The notes beneath the pieces are model-generated. The model did not search any database, had not been told where the DNA came from, and saw only the letters and a program-made list of their open reading frames with translations. Shown one piece after another: positions 12,201 to 26,255 of a stretch of 64,000 nucleotides of DNA. A program made the position numbers and the translations under genes. The stretch covers positions 2,480,001-2,544,000 of the forward strand of contig JAFFSR010000227.1 in assembly GCA_017163975.1 (NCBI GenBank). Reading direction: 5' to 3'. This DNA comes from Anastatus disparis. Lineage: Eukaryota > Arthropoda > Insecta > Hymenoptera > Eupelmidae. Positions within the stretch are counted from its first letter, which is position 1. Each line of letters begins with the position of its first letter.

Positions 12201-13599
12201 ATTTTTTGAGATTTCACTCCAAGAAGTATAAAAGAGATGAAAGTAAAATCAAATATAATATATGGTCTTTATTAGTTCTGTATGTCATTTTTACTGAATG
12301 ATTTATGAAATTTTTAAAAATGTTTTATAACTTAGCCTTCAGCTCTGATTTTCGGCAAAAAACTATTATCTAATTTTTACGAAAATAATAATAATAAACA
12401 AGGGAGTAGAAGATGAGATGAAATACTATTACCAGCCAACAATATTTATTAAGGTCGCAAAAATGAAAAATTAGATTTAAAAAAATACCTTTTTAAAGTA
12501 CTAACAATGTAGAAGAATTTAAACATAACTTGCTCTGCATAAAAATTGTATACATCAACTTTATAAATCAACAATCACGAGTTGTCTTTTATCATAAAAA
12601 ATAAAAAATACATTTGTTTTATTTCATTCGTAAAGGTAGTTTAAATAAATGATAATAAAGGGGTATATAAAGTTGAAGATAGGGATGTCATCATTTGAGG
12701 GATAATATACTTTATTCTTGTATTCCGTATTTTTATTTAATAAGAGCCTTATTTAATTGTAGTTGAAAATTTTTAAAATAATTATAAACTAAATACGTAA
12801 GTACGCATTGTTAAAAAAGTTTAAAAAAAAAAGAACTTGGAAAACTCGTTTAAAATTCAGCAAACTGACCGTAAAAAATGATTGATTGATATGCGCTTTT
12901 TAAAAAGCATCAGGTAACCATCAGCAACGTGAACGCGTGTTATTAGTTTGTGTGGGGTATAACCTAAATTCCAAGAAAATTATTCCCTTAGAATTTTATT
13001 ACTGCAAAGTTTTCAAAAACCAGACTGTATAATAAAACAGCAAAAATTTTTGGTTCTTTCAAATTTTTGTTTATTTCATGTACCTTATTAATATTTACAC
13101 GGTAATTAATGCGAATAAATTATAATTATTGCATTGCTATACATTTAGAATTAAAATCGATAATATACTATAAAAATTGAAAAACTTTTATAATTCATTC
13201 GCTTCTTATTTACTCAGTGTATTTTAATGAATTCAAATAATAAATACTGATTTAAAAATTCTATTATTATTTAAAGAAAATAATTGATAAAAAAGTATAA
13301 TAGGTAGAATAATATAGACATTCTTTAAATTATATAAGAAAATTTCTCAAATGAGAAATAGAAGCTATCATATGAGAATTTATAAAACCAAATAAACACG
13401 ATGAAATTATGAATAAATTCGGAAAATTAAATATTTTTTTATTCATATGAGAAAAAAATTCTAATCTTTTCTTTATTCAAGCCATGATGAATATTATGCA
13501 CTATTGCCATAATAATGTAAAATATTTAAAATATCACACAAATGTCTTAAAATAATAATAATTAAAATTAATCAAAAAATTTTTTCCAGTATTAAGGTG
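9266..13599. other. PES1 3' UTR, then intergenic AT-rich DNA
   Basis: The first few hundred bases should be the PES1 3' UTR. No AATAAA is near the stop, and the variant ATTAAA at 9538-9543 is the best poly(A) candidate. Beyond it I see no gene, RNA gene or motif I can name, only AT-rich sequence with pyrimidine runs. Confidence 0.5.
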
Positions 13600-14825
13600 A
13601 TGTAATAGGGTATATGACTTATTATCATTAGTTTCCCGAATTTTTCATCTTCGTTTAAATTATTTTTAAATACCTCTGTATTATGCTATCATACAAAATT
13701 TTTTCATTAATGAACCAGCGAGTTAATATTTTAAAATAAACACCACTACTGATTTTATCATAGTTTGGATATGAAGTGTAATTGTTCTTCATATTTCTTT
13801 TAAAGTTTAAAAAAAAAAATTTTTTCTTTTTGGTTTTTACACTGATTTTATTTTATTTTTATTTAGCCGTTTAATTTAATAATTGAAAAATTGCAAAATT
13901 TAAATTATAATTTCAATTTTAAGTTTTCTTACGTTTTTTTAGAATCTTTTAATTTTTAAAAATTTCTCTTCTTTTTTAAACACTAACTACCACTAAATTT
14001 TAAATTTTATTTCTTCTTTTTATTTTTAAAATTTTTAAAATTTTTTTTTATTTCTTAGAAACCTGGTGCTCTTTTTTTCTTTATTTTATTTCATTTTTTT
14101 CTAATTTTTCTTTACAATTTCCTTTCATTTTCTGTTTTTATTTTAGTTTAAAATTTGCCTTTTTACACAGACGTAGATTTGTTCTAAAATACAGATTATG
14201 ACCCCTTCATAGTTTTTTAGAGCATTTTTAAATTTTTAAGAAATTTTGATTTATTTAACCTTATCTCACCGTGCATACCCTTGTTTTGAAACTCAGATGA
14301 ATATTTTTATAGAGCTTAGATTTGATTTCTTTTTATTTTTTTTTACGTTTATGTGATTTGCTTTGTTTCATGAATATTTGCATCCTGATAACATACCGAC
14401 CAGCTAGTTTCTTTTAGAATTAATTTTCTTAAATTTTCTATTTCAGTTTTCTTCCATTTACTAAGTACTCGTAGATTTGCTCTAATGAGTTATTTGATAC
14501 TGTCTTTATAAACCAAGTTTGAAAAATTTCTAGTAGCTTTTCACCTGATTTCTACTCTAATTATATATTTGACTATATACCAACTATTTAACTACTTTTT
14601 TAATTGTTTTTATAATGGAAATATTAGAAGACTCTGTTCTTTAGTATTAATATCTTTTATATTAAATCACATTTATAAATATAAAAAATAATGACCAGCC
14701 TGAGCATCCCAAAGCCCGCGTTTTTATTAGTTAAAATGGAAAAGTTTAATATAGAGATATTTTTAAAACTTTTTGATTAAGAATGAAAAATTTGGAAATC
14801 TGTTATGTCGGTAATTTACATTGTC
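13600..14825 (+). mobile_element. T-rich non-autonomous repeat, copy 1 (both ends present)
   Basis: The left end (GATGTAATAGGGTATATG from about 13604, then GTTTCCCGAATTTTTCATC) and the right end (GAAAAATTTGGAAATCTG near 14783-14801, closing about 14825) recur together in the short copy at 45420-45670. Read in reverse complement, the right end resembles the left end: both contain ATGTAA, TTTCC, AATTTTTCAT and CTT in the same order. This points to an imperfect terminal inverted repeat of about 50 bases and a MITE-like DNA element. The interior is long T-rich sequence with no open frame, and it repeats the motif CGTAGATTTG (about 14172 and 14469). Blocks from the interior also occur in copy 2. 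Superfamily not recognised. Confidence 0.6.
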
Positions 14826-14854
14826 TCAAAAATAGAAAATGAGCTTAACAGTTT

Positions 14855-15050
14855 GAGGTTGTCGGTGGCTCACTCGATAGAGCGATAGATTCATAATCTC
14901 GAGGATCCGAGTTCGAATCCCGCTCTCGGCCGATTGATATAGGCACCACTGTACGCTACATGTGCTTTGTTCATTAACACTTGAAAAACCTCCGTTGCTA
15001 ATTAGCATTGTAATGATAGCATAATTGCAGCAACGTTAAATAAATTATTG
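14855..15050 (+). mobile_element. tRNA-derived SINE, copy 1
   Basis: The head (about 14862-14932) has an A-box-like GGTGGCTCACTCG, a loop TTCATAA, and a B-box GAGTTCGAATCCC, as in a tRNA. The anticodon and acceptor stems are broken, so this is not a working tRNA gene. The body carries ACCACTGTACGCTACATGTG, CTTTGTTC, CTAATTAGCATTGTAATGAT and CAACGTTAAATAA. The minus-strand element at 26256-26457 shares this head and body in the same order, so they are copies of one SINE family. An RNA polymerase III internal promoter and LINE-supplied mobilisation would be expected from such families. The copy follows T-rich repeat copy 1 after about 30 bases. Confidence 0.8.
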
Positions 15051-18000
15051 AATATAACATAATTTTACAAAATTATCTTCGTGATTTGATTTTATTAAAA
15101 TAATATTTTTGTAAAAATGTAACCTAAATAAGGGAAAAAAAATTTTTGAAAAATTATCACGTTTGTATAAACTAACAATAAAAAGCGAAACTCTTTTTTA
15201 AAACTTTTATTACCCAAGAAAGTCACGCGCAGCTTCACGAGTAGCTTAACAATTCTACACACCCTTTTTTGGTACTTTAAACATGCCGCATAAAGCTACC
15301 GTATAACATAACTACGAATAACAGTGACGGCATATCAAGATATAGTTTCTTGAAGAACGCAGCCGAACAATTTCATCTTACTTTACTAAACGGATTCTAC
15401 TTTTTGATAATATCGTGGAATTTTTTAATTTTAAATTTTTGTTAAATAATTTAGTATTTGGTTAATAAATTATAATAAAATTTTGTTTTTTAATTATCTT
15501 TATTTTTATTCAGTTAAAAACCAATACGATGATATTAATATTTTGAAGGCTTGACGTTTATATTATAAATTTCTATATTCGTTTATAAAGTTATTAAATA
15601 AATTTGTTGAATTATTAATATTAATTATAATTCATCGATGTTAATAAAATTATTAATATTTATGGTTCATTTAATGAAAATATTTCAATATTTAAAAACG
15701 CTTTTATATTACAGTGCTATATAAAACTTCTGAAGAAAATCAAAGTAACAAATAATGAATTTCATCGCCAATTTATGTTAGATTTGCAAAAAAAATTTTT
15801 TTTTCGAAAGCAACAAGTTATATTTTTAGAATTAGATAATGTAAAAGCTATAATTTCAAACAATATTGTAAAAATTAGCTCTGCCTTAAATAATAATAAA
15901 TTAGCATGTTTTATCTTATCCATACCATTAAAATGGTATAAAAATTTTATGAAGCAAGTCATAAAATACGTCTAGCTTTAATCTTAATTTTTAATTATTT
16001 AAAACTTAGGAACTTATTGATGTTTCTTGACGCCAACAAGGATTAAATAAGAGTTATTTTCTTAACCCTTTTAGATTCAAAATACTTTACGCTGCGCGTA
16101 GTTAGTAAATGCAACAATGACGATTTATCAAGTAAAAAGCTTTGGAAATTTATGTATGTGTTTATATATTTATTTATGCATGCAAATACTTAAAAAAAAA
16201 ACATGTAATAATATATACAATATACATACAGGTGTACGATAAAATTTGAAAATGTTGTAAAAGATGAAAGCACGATTTTTACTCGGGCGGTGCGCCGAGC
16301 AAGCGAGGAAAAGGTCCACGAGGAAATCACTGCGAGATCGAACAATTTGAACGATAAGCCCATTCGCACGCGAACGACAGCGGTCGAAATGAGCTTCGCG
16401 CACGGATGTCAAAAATATTTTTTAGTTATACAAATGTCATATTCAAAATGTAAGAAATCAAAATAATGTTTGAACAGACATATTATGGTGAGTTTAAATT
16501 TAAATTTAAAAGGATTAAACTTTTTATACAATTTTGGTGAATTGCCTTAGTCAAACATGATCTAGTTTGTGTTTTTAAATATGTTAAATTTTATTTAATT
16601 ACACAAAATGATCATTATTATATCATCTCGTTCCAAAAAATATTGAATATAAGATCAAACAGTTTTAGCTTTTTTTATTTTATTTATAAATAAAAATATT
16701 TTCTGGCAGTTTTAGCAGAATTTGTATTCCGGAATTTTGAAAACTTCTTACTAATCAAATTTTAACAGTAATAACTCAGGTAAATAAAATAAATATTTAA
16801 AACACCAACTTAAACAAAAATAATACAAAGCATCCTTTATGTTGAATCGTTTGTCTAATATCATTAGTTGGTTTTACGAAAGCTAAGCTATCTTATGTAA
16901 AGATTTAACGTGCGTGCTGCGATGCTCTTTGGTTTTAAAAGATATTGCACTCTTAAAGCTAACATACATGGAGAACGTATCCTCGTACGTATATATATAT
17001 ATATATCTATAAAACCGAGGTCAGAGACACTTGTTGACACCCCCATGTGTATATATGCTGCTGGTATAGGGCTTTTTGCTTATATATAGCTGCTGTGCAA
17101 CTATACTCCATAGGTATGTGTATGTATTATAAGCTATATCTTTGTTGGAACCAATGGCTCCCTCGGCGTTCTTACGCCATTGCACACACACATATATGCA
17201 CTAAAGCCAGGATGTTGCTTACGTCATCGTTGGCTATTCCTGTCCTCTCTTCTGCTTCGAAGGAAGGATAGAGAATCTAAGCAAAAGAGTAAGAGAGTCA
17301 AGTCCATCTTTTTTTCTTTTTTATTTTACTTGCACATTTTTTTTTTATTTTCTTACATTTTATTTCTTCGTTTTCTTGTTTAGCTATAGCGCATACTCAC
17401 GCGACGTGCAAAAGGGGGAGAATATCTGCGACTACTACTTGTTCGTTTTTTTTTTTTTTTTTCATTTTTTAGTGTATAAGGGACGAGTTAACCGCCACTT
17501 AAGTATATAGTCGAGCTTGAGCCTTCTTCTATTGCCGTATAGCTATATCCTCTCTTTTGCTTATATGACACAAAGGGTATATGTATATGTACCTTGGAAA
17601 GATATCTCCAGAGAGAGCTTTGGGAAGATGATTCTTTTTTTTCTTTTTCATTCTCTTTTTTTTGTGTAGGAGAAGAAGGACTTTTTTACTTGGAAGAAAG
17701 AGTCATTCTTATATGGTAGAGATTTCTTTTTTTTGATTATTTTTTTTTATTCTTTTATTGTTTAACCGGAGGAGACGGGGCTTACGTGATGCATGGGCTA
17801 TTTTTTTGGGAACCATGATTTTCGAGATTATTTTTGGATTTTGAGAATCGAATGCTTTGAATTTTGAATCGAGCGTTAGGACTAAAGTTTCGAAGATACG
17901 AGTTGTTTTAATTTAAATTTGTAAGAATTAAAAAAATGAAATTCTTATCGAAGCTAAAAATTAAAAAGCTACAAAAGCGAAGATATTAAAGATGACTCAA

Positions 18001-21000
18001 GTCCGATTATAAACTCGTTTTCTAAAGTCTATGTAAATGCTAAAATAAAATGTTAATACCAAAATGTCGAAAATCAAGGTTAACTAACTAAAAATTACAT
18101 CTTACCTAAAAAGGATGCCTGCCGAACGAATATTATATAATTATTTAATATGTATTTGAAGTAGTTTAATCCTATATTTTACAAAAAGCAACTTATATTA
18201 CAAATAATTACAAGCGTAATCTTGATTTAAAATAATTTCAACATATTATCTATACTTTCACGAGGTACGTAAGTGAATTTACGAAAGTTCTTCTTCTATT
18301 TTTTTTTATAATATAACCATTAAGAATTTTCTCAAAGTCATAATCATGGAACAATGAAAAATTGAAAAAACGAATGAGAAGAAGGAAAAAATAATAATAA
18401 AAATTTCCAACAAAACGATCCCGCCCTATTTCTATAATACCTATACATTTTCATACTTGCGAGTTTACCGCTGTACTTAAAAAGCATTCCTGATGGGTCC
18501 TGCCTACCAATCACTTCTTACATTTTCTTTCTCAAAGCTCCCCTCGCCAATTCTTTCTTTTTTTTTCAAAGTGTATAGGTTGTGCATAGCACCAGCGTTA
18601 AATTGCTCATTATCTTAAGACTATACACTTTATATTTAAGCCCTTTAACTTGAAAAATCAATTGACCTTGATCTTTGTGTAGCTTCGCGTCTTCATCGGC
18701 CTAGAACCAAGAAATACGTATATGCATGTTTCTATATATATAGATAGAATATTGGCAAAGTATAAGCGTATTGGATAAAGAAGAATGCGCGCAAAACTGG
18801 CTGGCGGGGAGTGGAGAGAAACTTAAAAGATGCTCCCGCGTGAACGACCTTGAGAAAGAATAGCATCACGACGACGAATCGAAGCAGAAACTCTTCGAAG
18901 CGAAAAAGATGTATAGATATATAAATATGTTTTGTACATATATTTTAAAGATGACCAGCATCGAAAATTCATTCGAATATTCCTTTGGATATTTTTTTTT
19001 ATGTTTGTGCGAATGGGTCGTAATATACGTTTTTTTTTTTTTTTTTTTTGAGGGGAGGATTAACCAGTCGAGTTTTCGGATAGATAATGATGGGCGTTTT
19101 TATGGCACGCAAAAAGGGTGTAGATGGACCAGCTCGCACGAAATGTTTTCGACAAGAATGATTAATGACGTGTTTCTTTTTTTAAAGGTTTTTTCTTGAT
19201 AAGATTTGCTGGATTTTTTTTTTCTCTTTTTCATTGTCGAGAAATGCGTGAAACGTAATATATTGATACAGCTTGATTCATATAATAAATTTAGATTTTG
19301 ACTGTTTGGACATTTTGAATGCAGATTTCGTGACATAATTGTTTGCTTAGAAGATTTTTATTAAAAAAAAATTTCTATGAATAATATCTTATATTTGATT
19401 TTTTATTTTTTATATATTTGTAGCTAGGATGATTTATGGTTATAAATAAGATGTGTTGAGGTGTTAAATTTATATTTTTAATCTAGAAACTGTTGATAAG
19501 CGTTTGATCGATAGTGACGTTAATTACCATATTGAAAATCAATTAAAAAATTTTTTTAAATATTTTTTATCAATAATATTTTGATATTTTTAAAGTCTTT
19601 CATTTTAAGAACTTTTATTTTGAAAGAAGAAATTTTAAAAATTAGCTGAGATCATGCGATTTTTAGATATCAAGGTCTAACGAAATAAGAAAATATGCCA
19701 GGCTGGTACTACGTCTGACTTCACCCCAAAATCGTTTCTGCGAACTTATTTAACGGTTTGGTGCCCTAAGTTTTGTGGTTTGTTTCTTCATTATTTGTGA
19801 AATTCCAATTTTTTTTTTCTTAAAAATGTATGAATTCTATTCTCCGCAGTTGAACTAATGGAATTTTACTTTTTAAGAGGATGTTTCTTAAAAATAATTA
19901 ATATTTGTAGTATACTTAAAATAACAATAATTTTCTTATTGAAATAATCAAAATATTGAACTTGTGAAACCACAAATAAATTACTAATATTTATTTTCAT
20001 TATGGAAGATTTGCAATTGAATAAAAAAAAATAAATAATACTGTAACACAAATATATCACTCTACAAAAACAAAAAATTCATTTATTTAATAAATGAGTA
20101 CAGAAATAATCTGTAATTCGCTATTTTCAAATTATATATGTGTGCATTAATTTGCAATGGAAAAATATGCAATATCAAATGATGCAGTTCTACTGATTTA
20201 ATTTTCGAGAGAAATGATTATTGATTATAAGATTTTATTATTCGAGAACATCTGAATAATTATTCCGTATATAATTTTGCAAGGTACTTTAAGAATTATT
20301 AAGGAGGAGAAACTTTTGTTGAACTCGTTTATTGCATCTTATTTTCTAAGTATATGACAAAATAAAGTTTTTTAAAAAAATTTCATTTTTGTGTAATTTT
20401 TTTACTAAAATAAAAGTAAAAGTAAAAATTTTCTTTTGGGTATAAAAAAATATTTGACAAAAATATTTTCAAACTAAACATACAAAAATATGCCTGGTCC
20501 GCTTAAAAATTTTCTAATTTATTTTTTAATAGTTATAATGAATTATCGGCAAAATTGGTGAATAAAGATTTGGTCGCTATAACTCATAAACGCAGCGAAT
20601 GGGTTAATAAATATAAATTATGACTTTATTTAAATGGCAAAGGTCTGAAATTAATATTTTTCTTTTCACTTCGCATAATTCACTTTAAAATATTTCAAGT
20701 CCTTTATCTAAAAGCAGATGCACAAAGGAGTCGAGGGTAAAAGCGAGAGAAAAAAAAAGAGAATAGTAGAATAAGGAAAGAAAAAAAAAAAAGAATTAAG
20801 AGACGCTCGGCCTTGCAAAAGTATTCAAGAAAGAAAAGAATCTTCTTTTCACTATACTTTCTTATTTTTTCTTCTCTTTTTTTAACTCGACACCATATAC
20901 CTTCCCGCTAAAAATGGCAAAGTTATTCGCAAAAATAATGCGTGGGTTGTATGCAGAATAACACTGAAAACATAAATCGATCGTATCCTGAAAACGTCAA

Positions 21001-21859
21001 TATATAAATGTATTTAAAAATGAAAAAAAAAATATATGTTTAAAAAAAAAAAAAAAAGAATAAGACAACGACGAAATATTTCTTGTTCGACGAAGTCATG
21101 TACTCGAGATGTAAACGTGCAAAAATCAGTAGAAAATTCGCTACGCTAGGATGATGCGCGACCGATGAAATTCTTTGAAAGATACTCGTTGAACGTTGTA
21201 ATATCCTTTATTAAGGGGCTGGTCTCATACTTATTATCCTTTATTTTTTTTTTCATTTTTCTTCATTTTTTTTTTGTAGACAGGGCGTGACTTTTGTTTA
21301 GGTTGTGCACAAGTTTTTGCAGTAACGCACGCGCGGCTTTCGCGGAATTATAAGCTTTGATCAGTTTATATTGAAATTGAGTTGTTTTTTTTTTATAAAG
21401 ATTTTATTAAATTCATTTTATTTATTTTAAATTATTAAACATTGTTCCCTCGCGCAACGTTAATAGAAAATATTCTAAAATTAATTATACTATTGTTATC
21501 CGTCCTATAAATAACTCATGAGTTCGAAAAATAAATGAAATTAAAAAAATATGGGATAATATCCAGTACCTCGGATCATTTGAAATAACAATGAGAAGAT
21601 CAGCTCCGATTGAAAATAATGATCTTAATTTAACGACGAATGCCTGATAGTAATGTATACCGTAATAACGAATTATGGTAATTTTCAAACTACCATACCA
21701 GTTACTTAAGAATCTTAATAAAGGTTTCTTTATTTTAAAAGTACAGTATAAATAATTTGATTTTCATCGATAAGTATACTCGTATAATTTGATTGGCTGT
21801 ATATTTTGCAAAATCTTTGAATTGTAAAAAAAAATTATTTATACAACCGAAGCTTGTAT
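15051..21859. other. Gene-poor AT-rich DNA with small islands
   Basis: No conserved protein or RNA gene was recognised. Contents worth noting are an open frame of about 114 codons at 15631-15975 (plus), a GC-richer patch at 16268-16410, a (TA)n tract near 16989-17006, a 20-base poly-T run at 19030-19049, and long pyrimidine tracts at about 17300-17760. Confidence 0.5.
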
Positions 21860-23515
21860 CGTAAAAAAATTTTTTCATTTTTCTTATGTACTATGAACCA
21901 GTGAGTCGAAAAAGTGGTTCAGAACGATGTTTTTTTTGTGGATGGAACGTATAGCGACCAACTACCGATGGTTTGCTTCTAATGATGAATTAGTTTTGAT
22001 TAATCTGGGAGCTTGATATTGTTCTTCCACCTAGTTTCATTTTAGAGTTTTTTAAAAAAAAAAAATTCTTTCTTTTGGTTTTTTTAATTAATTTGTATTT
22101 TATTTTTACCATAAATAATTTTAAAACTTTTTCTATCGTTTAATTTTAAGCTTTAAATTTTGAAAATGTTTCTATTATTAAGCCAAAAATTAAAACTACT
22201 CGTGTTTACTTCAATTTTCATAATTCATTTTTGATGAACTGTCAGCTTTAATTGTTTTAGTTTTTTAGAATCATCTTAGAATTTTTAAAAATTTCGATTT
22301 TTCATTTTTTGTATTTTATAACTACCGATTTGTTTGAAATTTTATACTTTTTTCGAAAATTATTAAAAATTTTTATTTTTCTTTTTATTTTAGATTTTTA
22401 AAATTTTTAAAAATTTTTATTTTATTTTTATTTTACGAAACTTCGTTGTTTGCTCCAAATTTTATCATTAATTCCTACTATCTGAAGAAAGCTTTATACA
22501 TTTCTCCCTTTAATTTTAGAACACTTTAAAATTTTCAAAAATTTTTTTCTTTCTTGGTAACTACTTAATTTTCTCCAAAATTTTCTACTTATTCTATTTC
22601 TGAAATTACTTTAAACTTTCTAGTGTTACATTTTGAAATTTTAAAGATTTAAAAAAATTTTGATTCTTCTTTTCTTATTTTTTTATTCTTCGTAAAGTAC
22701 TCGTAGATTTGTTCTAAAATTAAATTATTTACTGCCGAATTTTCAATTTTTGTTTTTTTTAATTTTTAAAATTTTAAAAGAATTTTGAAATTTTTTATTT
22801 AACCAGTTAGATCTCGAAAATTATTTTTGCTTCAAATTTTGTATACCTCTTGTTTTTGTATAACTAGAACTATGAAAATTTGTATTCTATTTTTTTTATT
22901 ATAGACCATTTAGAATTTGAATTTTTTTTATTTTTTTTTGTATTTACTAGTTAATTGAGAGTTTCTTTGAGATTTCATGGAATAATTTCACTCCAAGAAA
23001 TAACTTTATAAACCGATCTTTTTACGTAGTTTTCTTTTTAGAAAATTTTAAAAATTTTCTTAAAAATTTTCTATTTCTATTTTTCCATTTACTAAGTACT
23101 GATATTACTTTAAAATTTTATCGTTATTTACGTCTTTATAAACCGTTTTAATAAATAATTTTATAGCGTAGCTTTTGATCCTTTTTGTTTTCTGAGTTAC
23201 TCTTGAAAATTTATATAGACTACTATTTAATTACGTTACTAAAATTGATACTTGATTACAGTAGTCGTGATAAAAAGATATCCCGTAACAAATAATACGA
23301 CCTTGATTACAAGTCACAAATTAACCTTTAAAAGCTAACATTAACCCAAACAAAATGTTGAAAGCACAACTACATATATTCAAATTTATAAGTACAAAGA
23401 TAATTTAGATGGACATTTTTATATTAAAATCACATTTAAATAAATATAAAAAATAATGAAACTCAAAGAGCTCTATGGAAAGCATTCCGCCAAAGCCTGG
23501 CAGCGTTTTTTAAAT
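21860..23515 (+). mobile_element. T-rich non-autonomous repeat, copy 2 (3' end missing)
   Basis: This segment shares ordered blocks with copy 1 (13600-14825). A TGAACCAG.GAGT sequence follows a poly-A/T run, and TTGTTCTTC precedes a long A-run and TTTTTGGTTTTT. CTCGTAGATTTGTTCTAAAA occurs near 22701. CCATTTACTAAGTACT is identical over 16 bases (23085-23100 and 14454-14469). TAAATATAAAAAATAATGA is followed by a CCAAAGCC-containing stretch near 23500. The terminal sequence of copy 1 does not continue past about 23515, so this copy is truncated or diverged there. The interior is longer than in copy 1, through expansion of T-rich sequence, and nothing in it is coding. Confidence 0.55.
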
Positions 23516-26255
23516 GTCTAAAAAAAATGAATATTTATTCATGTGCAAATACATAAATTAGGAAATAATATTTTGATCTTTCGCGGACTTTTATAATTAC
23601 TTTCTAAATTATGATTCACTGCATACATTAATATTCATGATACGCTAAAGCACCGAAGACGAAAAATCCATAATATATTAACTTTGCAAAAACAACCAAA
23701 TTATTCATAATCTTCTCTATTTACATAAAAGGACTGTTAAACAAATTGTAGAAAATACAGTAAAAAAAAAAAAGAATTATCCACAAAGTAAATACCTACT
23801 CACGCTACGAGCAGCTTGATTTTAAAAACGTATAAAACTTAAACGCTTCTCTCGCGTATAAAAACATTCAATGTATAATAGACATTTAAATGTTTTTTAA
23901 CAACATGTAAACGACGGAAAATAAAACAATATTTTTCCTGCTACAAAACAAACCTAAAACCATTTTTTTCCTTAGTCACTAAACGCGCCTATTATTGCAT
24001 ATACATACTTTTTGCTGTTGGTTAAGAAAAAGAAGAAGAAGAAGAAGAGAGTCGAAAAACGTAAACTCCATGGTAAGACTAATGATTTATAATATAAGGA
24101 AGTCATATCTTCTAGTAGCATTTGAAGTACCGCGCGCTATTATGTATTATTACGCGCGTTCGTATAACGTACATTATATCTATATGCCGAGGAAACAAGA
24201 GAGAAAATATGAATTGCTCTTGTGTATATTTATACATATGTGTGTGTATGCGTTAGACGATGTCATATAAATCATAATGGAAAAATCGCATTTCCATATC
24301 TATGGCTCGGTAAAGACGTGACACTTAACTCATCGATGATCATTACGATATTAAGTATTTATATCCAGAGGATAATAGGAAAAAAATAATCAATGATAAT
24401 ACTTGTCGACCGAGCGATGAGAAAGTGTGTAATCTCGCGTGGATTTTAATGAGGATGATTAAATTATTGACTTCGCTTTTAATTGTTACTTTCAATTATT
24501 TTCACGTCAATCATAATCGTATTATTAGGTATTATCTAAAATGCTCGGAGTGCTGCTCCGAGTTTTCTTAGCTTTTAAAGATGATTACAGAGATGAGAAA
24601 GCTTATTGACGAGTGAATTTTTAATTCTATGCGGACATGTGTTAATTTTAGAATATAAAAAAAACGAAAGTGGATGAATAAAATTTTGTGAAAAGTTATA
24701 ATCACGTGAGTAATGTTGGATTAAATTTCGTTTGTTGTTTTAACATGCAAATTATATTTTTATTAATACTTGTAACACGATTCTACAGCTATAATTTTAT
24801 GATTTGATCAGAGATTTGTCTAACTTATTTTTATGCGAATTTCAGTGGGACTTTTTAGATACTTCAGTGAGATTTGATATTTTTAAATTAATTAAAATTA
24901 AATAATTAAATAGAAACTTAAATTTTCCTTTTAAAGACATCATTGTTTTTATTTATACAAAAATAATTAATTTTTGAGAATTTTCTTTAAAATAAAAATA
25001 ATTTAACTGTTAAAATATAAATCAGCCAATATAAATTCTTGTATTTTTATTGAAGCCAAAATTTTTTAGTCTCAAGTTAATACGTTATAAAACGTAACGT
25101 TAACTGAAAAATTTCTTCAACCCTTATAACAACGTCCAATAAATCATCATCTGCTTCTGGTTATAAACGATAAACTATATAGAGTACTCGCGGTGGTTTT
25201 GTTTCTCGTCGAAACGGCTTTTTGGCTTGGTTAAAATCGTTTTTAACACGAGAAACGATAAAGATGCTACGTAAACGCCATTGCCGTGTATATCTATAGA
25301 GAAAAGGAAGAATTTCTTTAGCAATAACTCTATATCGGCATCGGCGTTGAAAAGTGCACGCCGGCATTTGAGAAAACGCTTCCTATAAAAGGCGTGTCTT
25401 CTTCTTAGCTTCTTTCGCATCTTCCGACTTCTTTGCGTTTCTTAGATATGCCGCTATAACTTTTATTTATATTTACAATATATATACACACACCAACATA
25501 TGCATGTGTTTTCATATGTAGATAGAAATGGGATTTTCCATATGATGGTAGAGTATGTAATCACATAAGTATCTAAATTTAAAATCTTAATAGAAAAGTG
25601 AGTTGACAGTAATTATCACTTTTTGAAAAACATTAAATTCAACTATTTTATTAATAAAGCTTTATTTGAGGTTTAATAAAAAAGTACCTATTTTACTTGC
25701 AGTTCAATACCTAATTTGTTTGAGACTTGTATAAAAATATTGTAATATATCTCTTGGAATTTATCTACGAGTAACAATAATAACTGTGAAATAAGGAATT
25801 ATTTACGCGTTATGAACTGAATAAATCAGCAACAAATACGTATCATCAGAAATTGCATTCAAAGAAAATACACGCAGAATAAGAATGACGTCTATTTCAA
25901 GAGTGATTGGAAATCATGTAATAATATTCTTGTAGTCTTAATAATCTGGCATAACGTTTAAATAATCATATTTTCTTTCCTCGTTCGCAAGCGTACAATT
26001 TTCTTCTTTGATTGAACATGTATCGAACGTGACTGAAGATCAAGTGCATCGAGATTCAAATTTCAGAATTTTTTTTAACAGTTACCCGATAGTTTATGCT
26101 TTGAAGATTGAGATAAAAAATTTGAAAATTATTCAACGATTCATCGATTCAAAAATTAAGTTTAATAAAAAATTTTTTTAATTTCAATTTTATTTTACTA
26201 TATTTATTAAATACAGTGCTATTCTCCAATCACGAAAGGTTATTATATATTTTTT
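23516..26255. other. Gene-poor AT-rich DNA
   Basis: No gene was recognised. There is a short GAA-type microsatellite at about 24029-24049 and a GC-richer patch at about 25180-25430, whose open frames match nothing known. Confidence 0.5.

Noticed and set aside
14860..14932. Possible tRNA gene with anticodon CAT
   Set aside because: The anticodon stem has only three pairs and the acceptor ends do not pair. The same sequence plus a shared 3' body recurs at 26256-26457, so it is a SINE head.
16170..16412. Minus-strand 80-codon frame over a GC-richer patch
   Set aside because: No recognisable motif, poor start context, and no splice partners seen. Kept only as a compositional island.
25161..25420. 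Two overlapping arginine-rich minus-strand frames
   Set aside because: Frames in two registers over the same patch, with no family resemblance, point to composition rather than coding.
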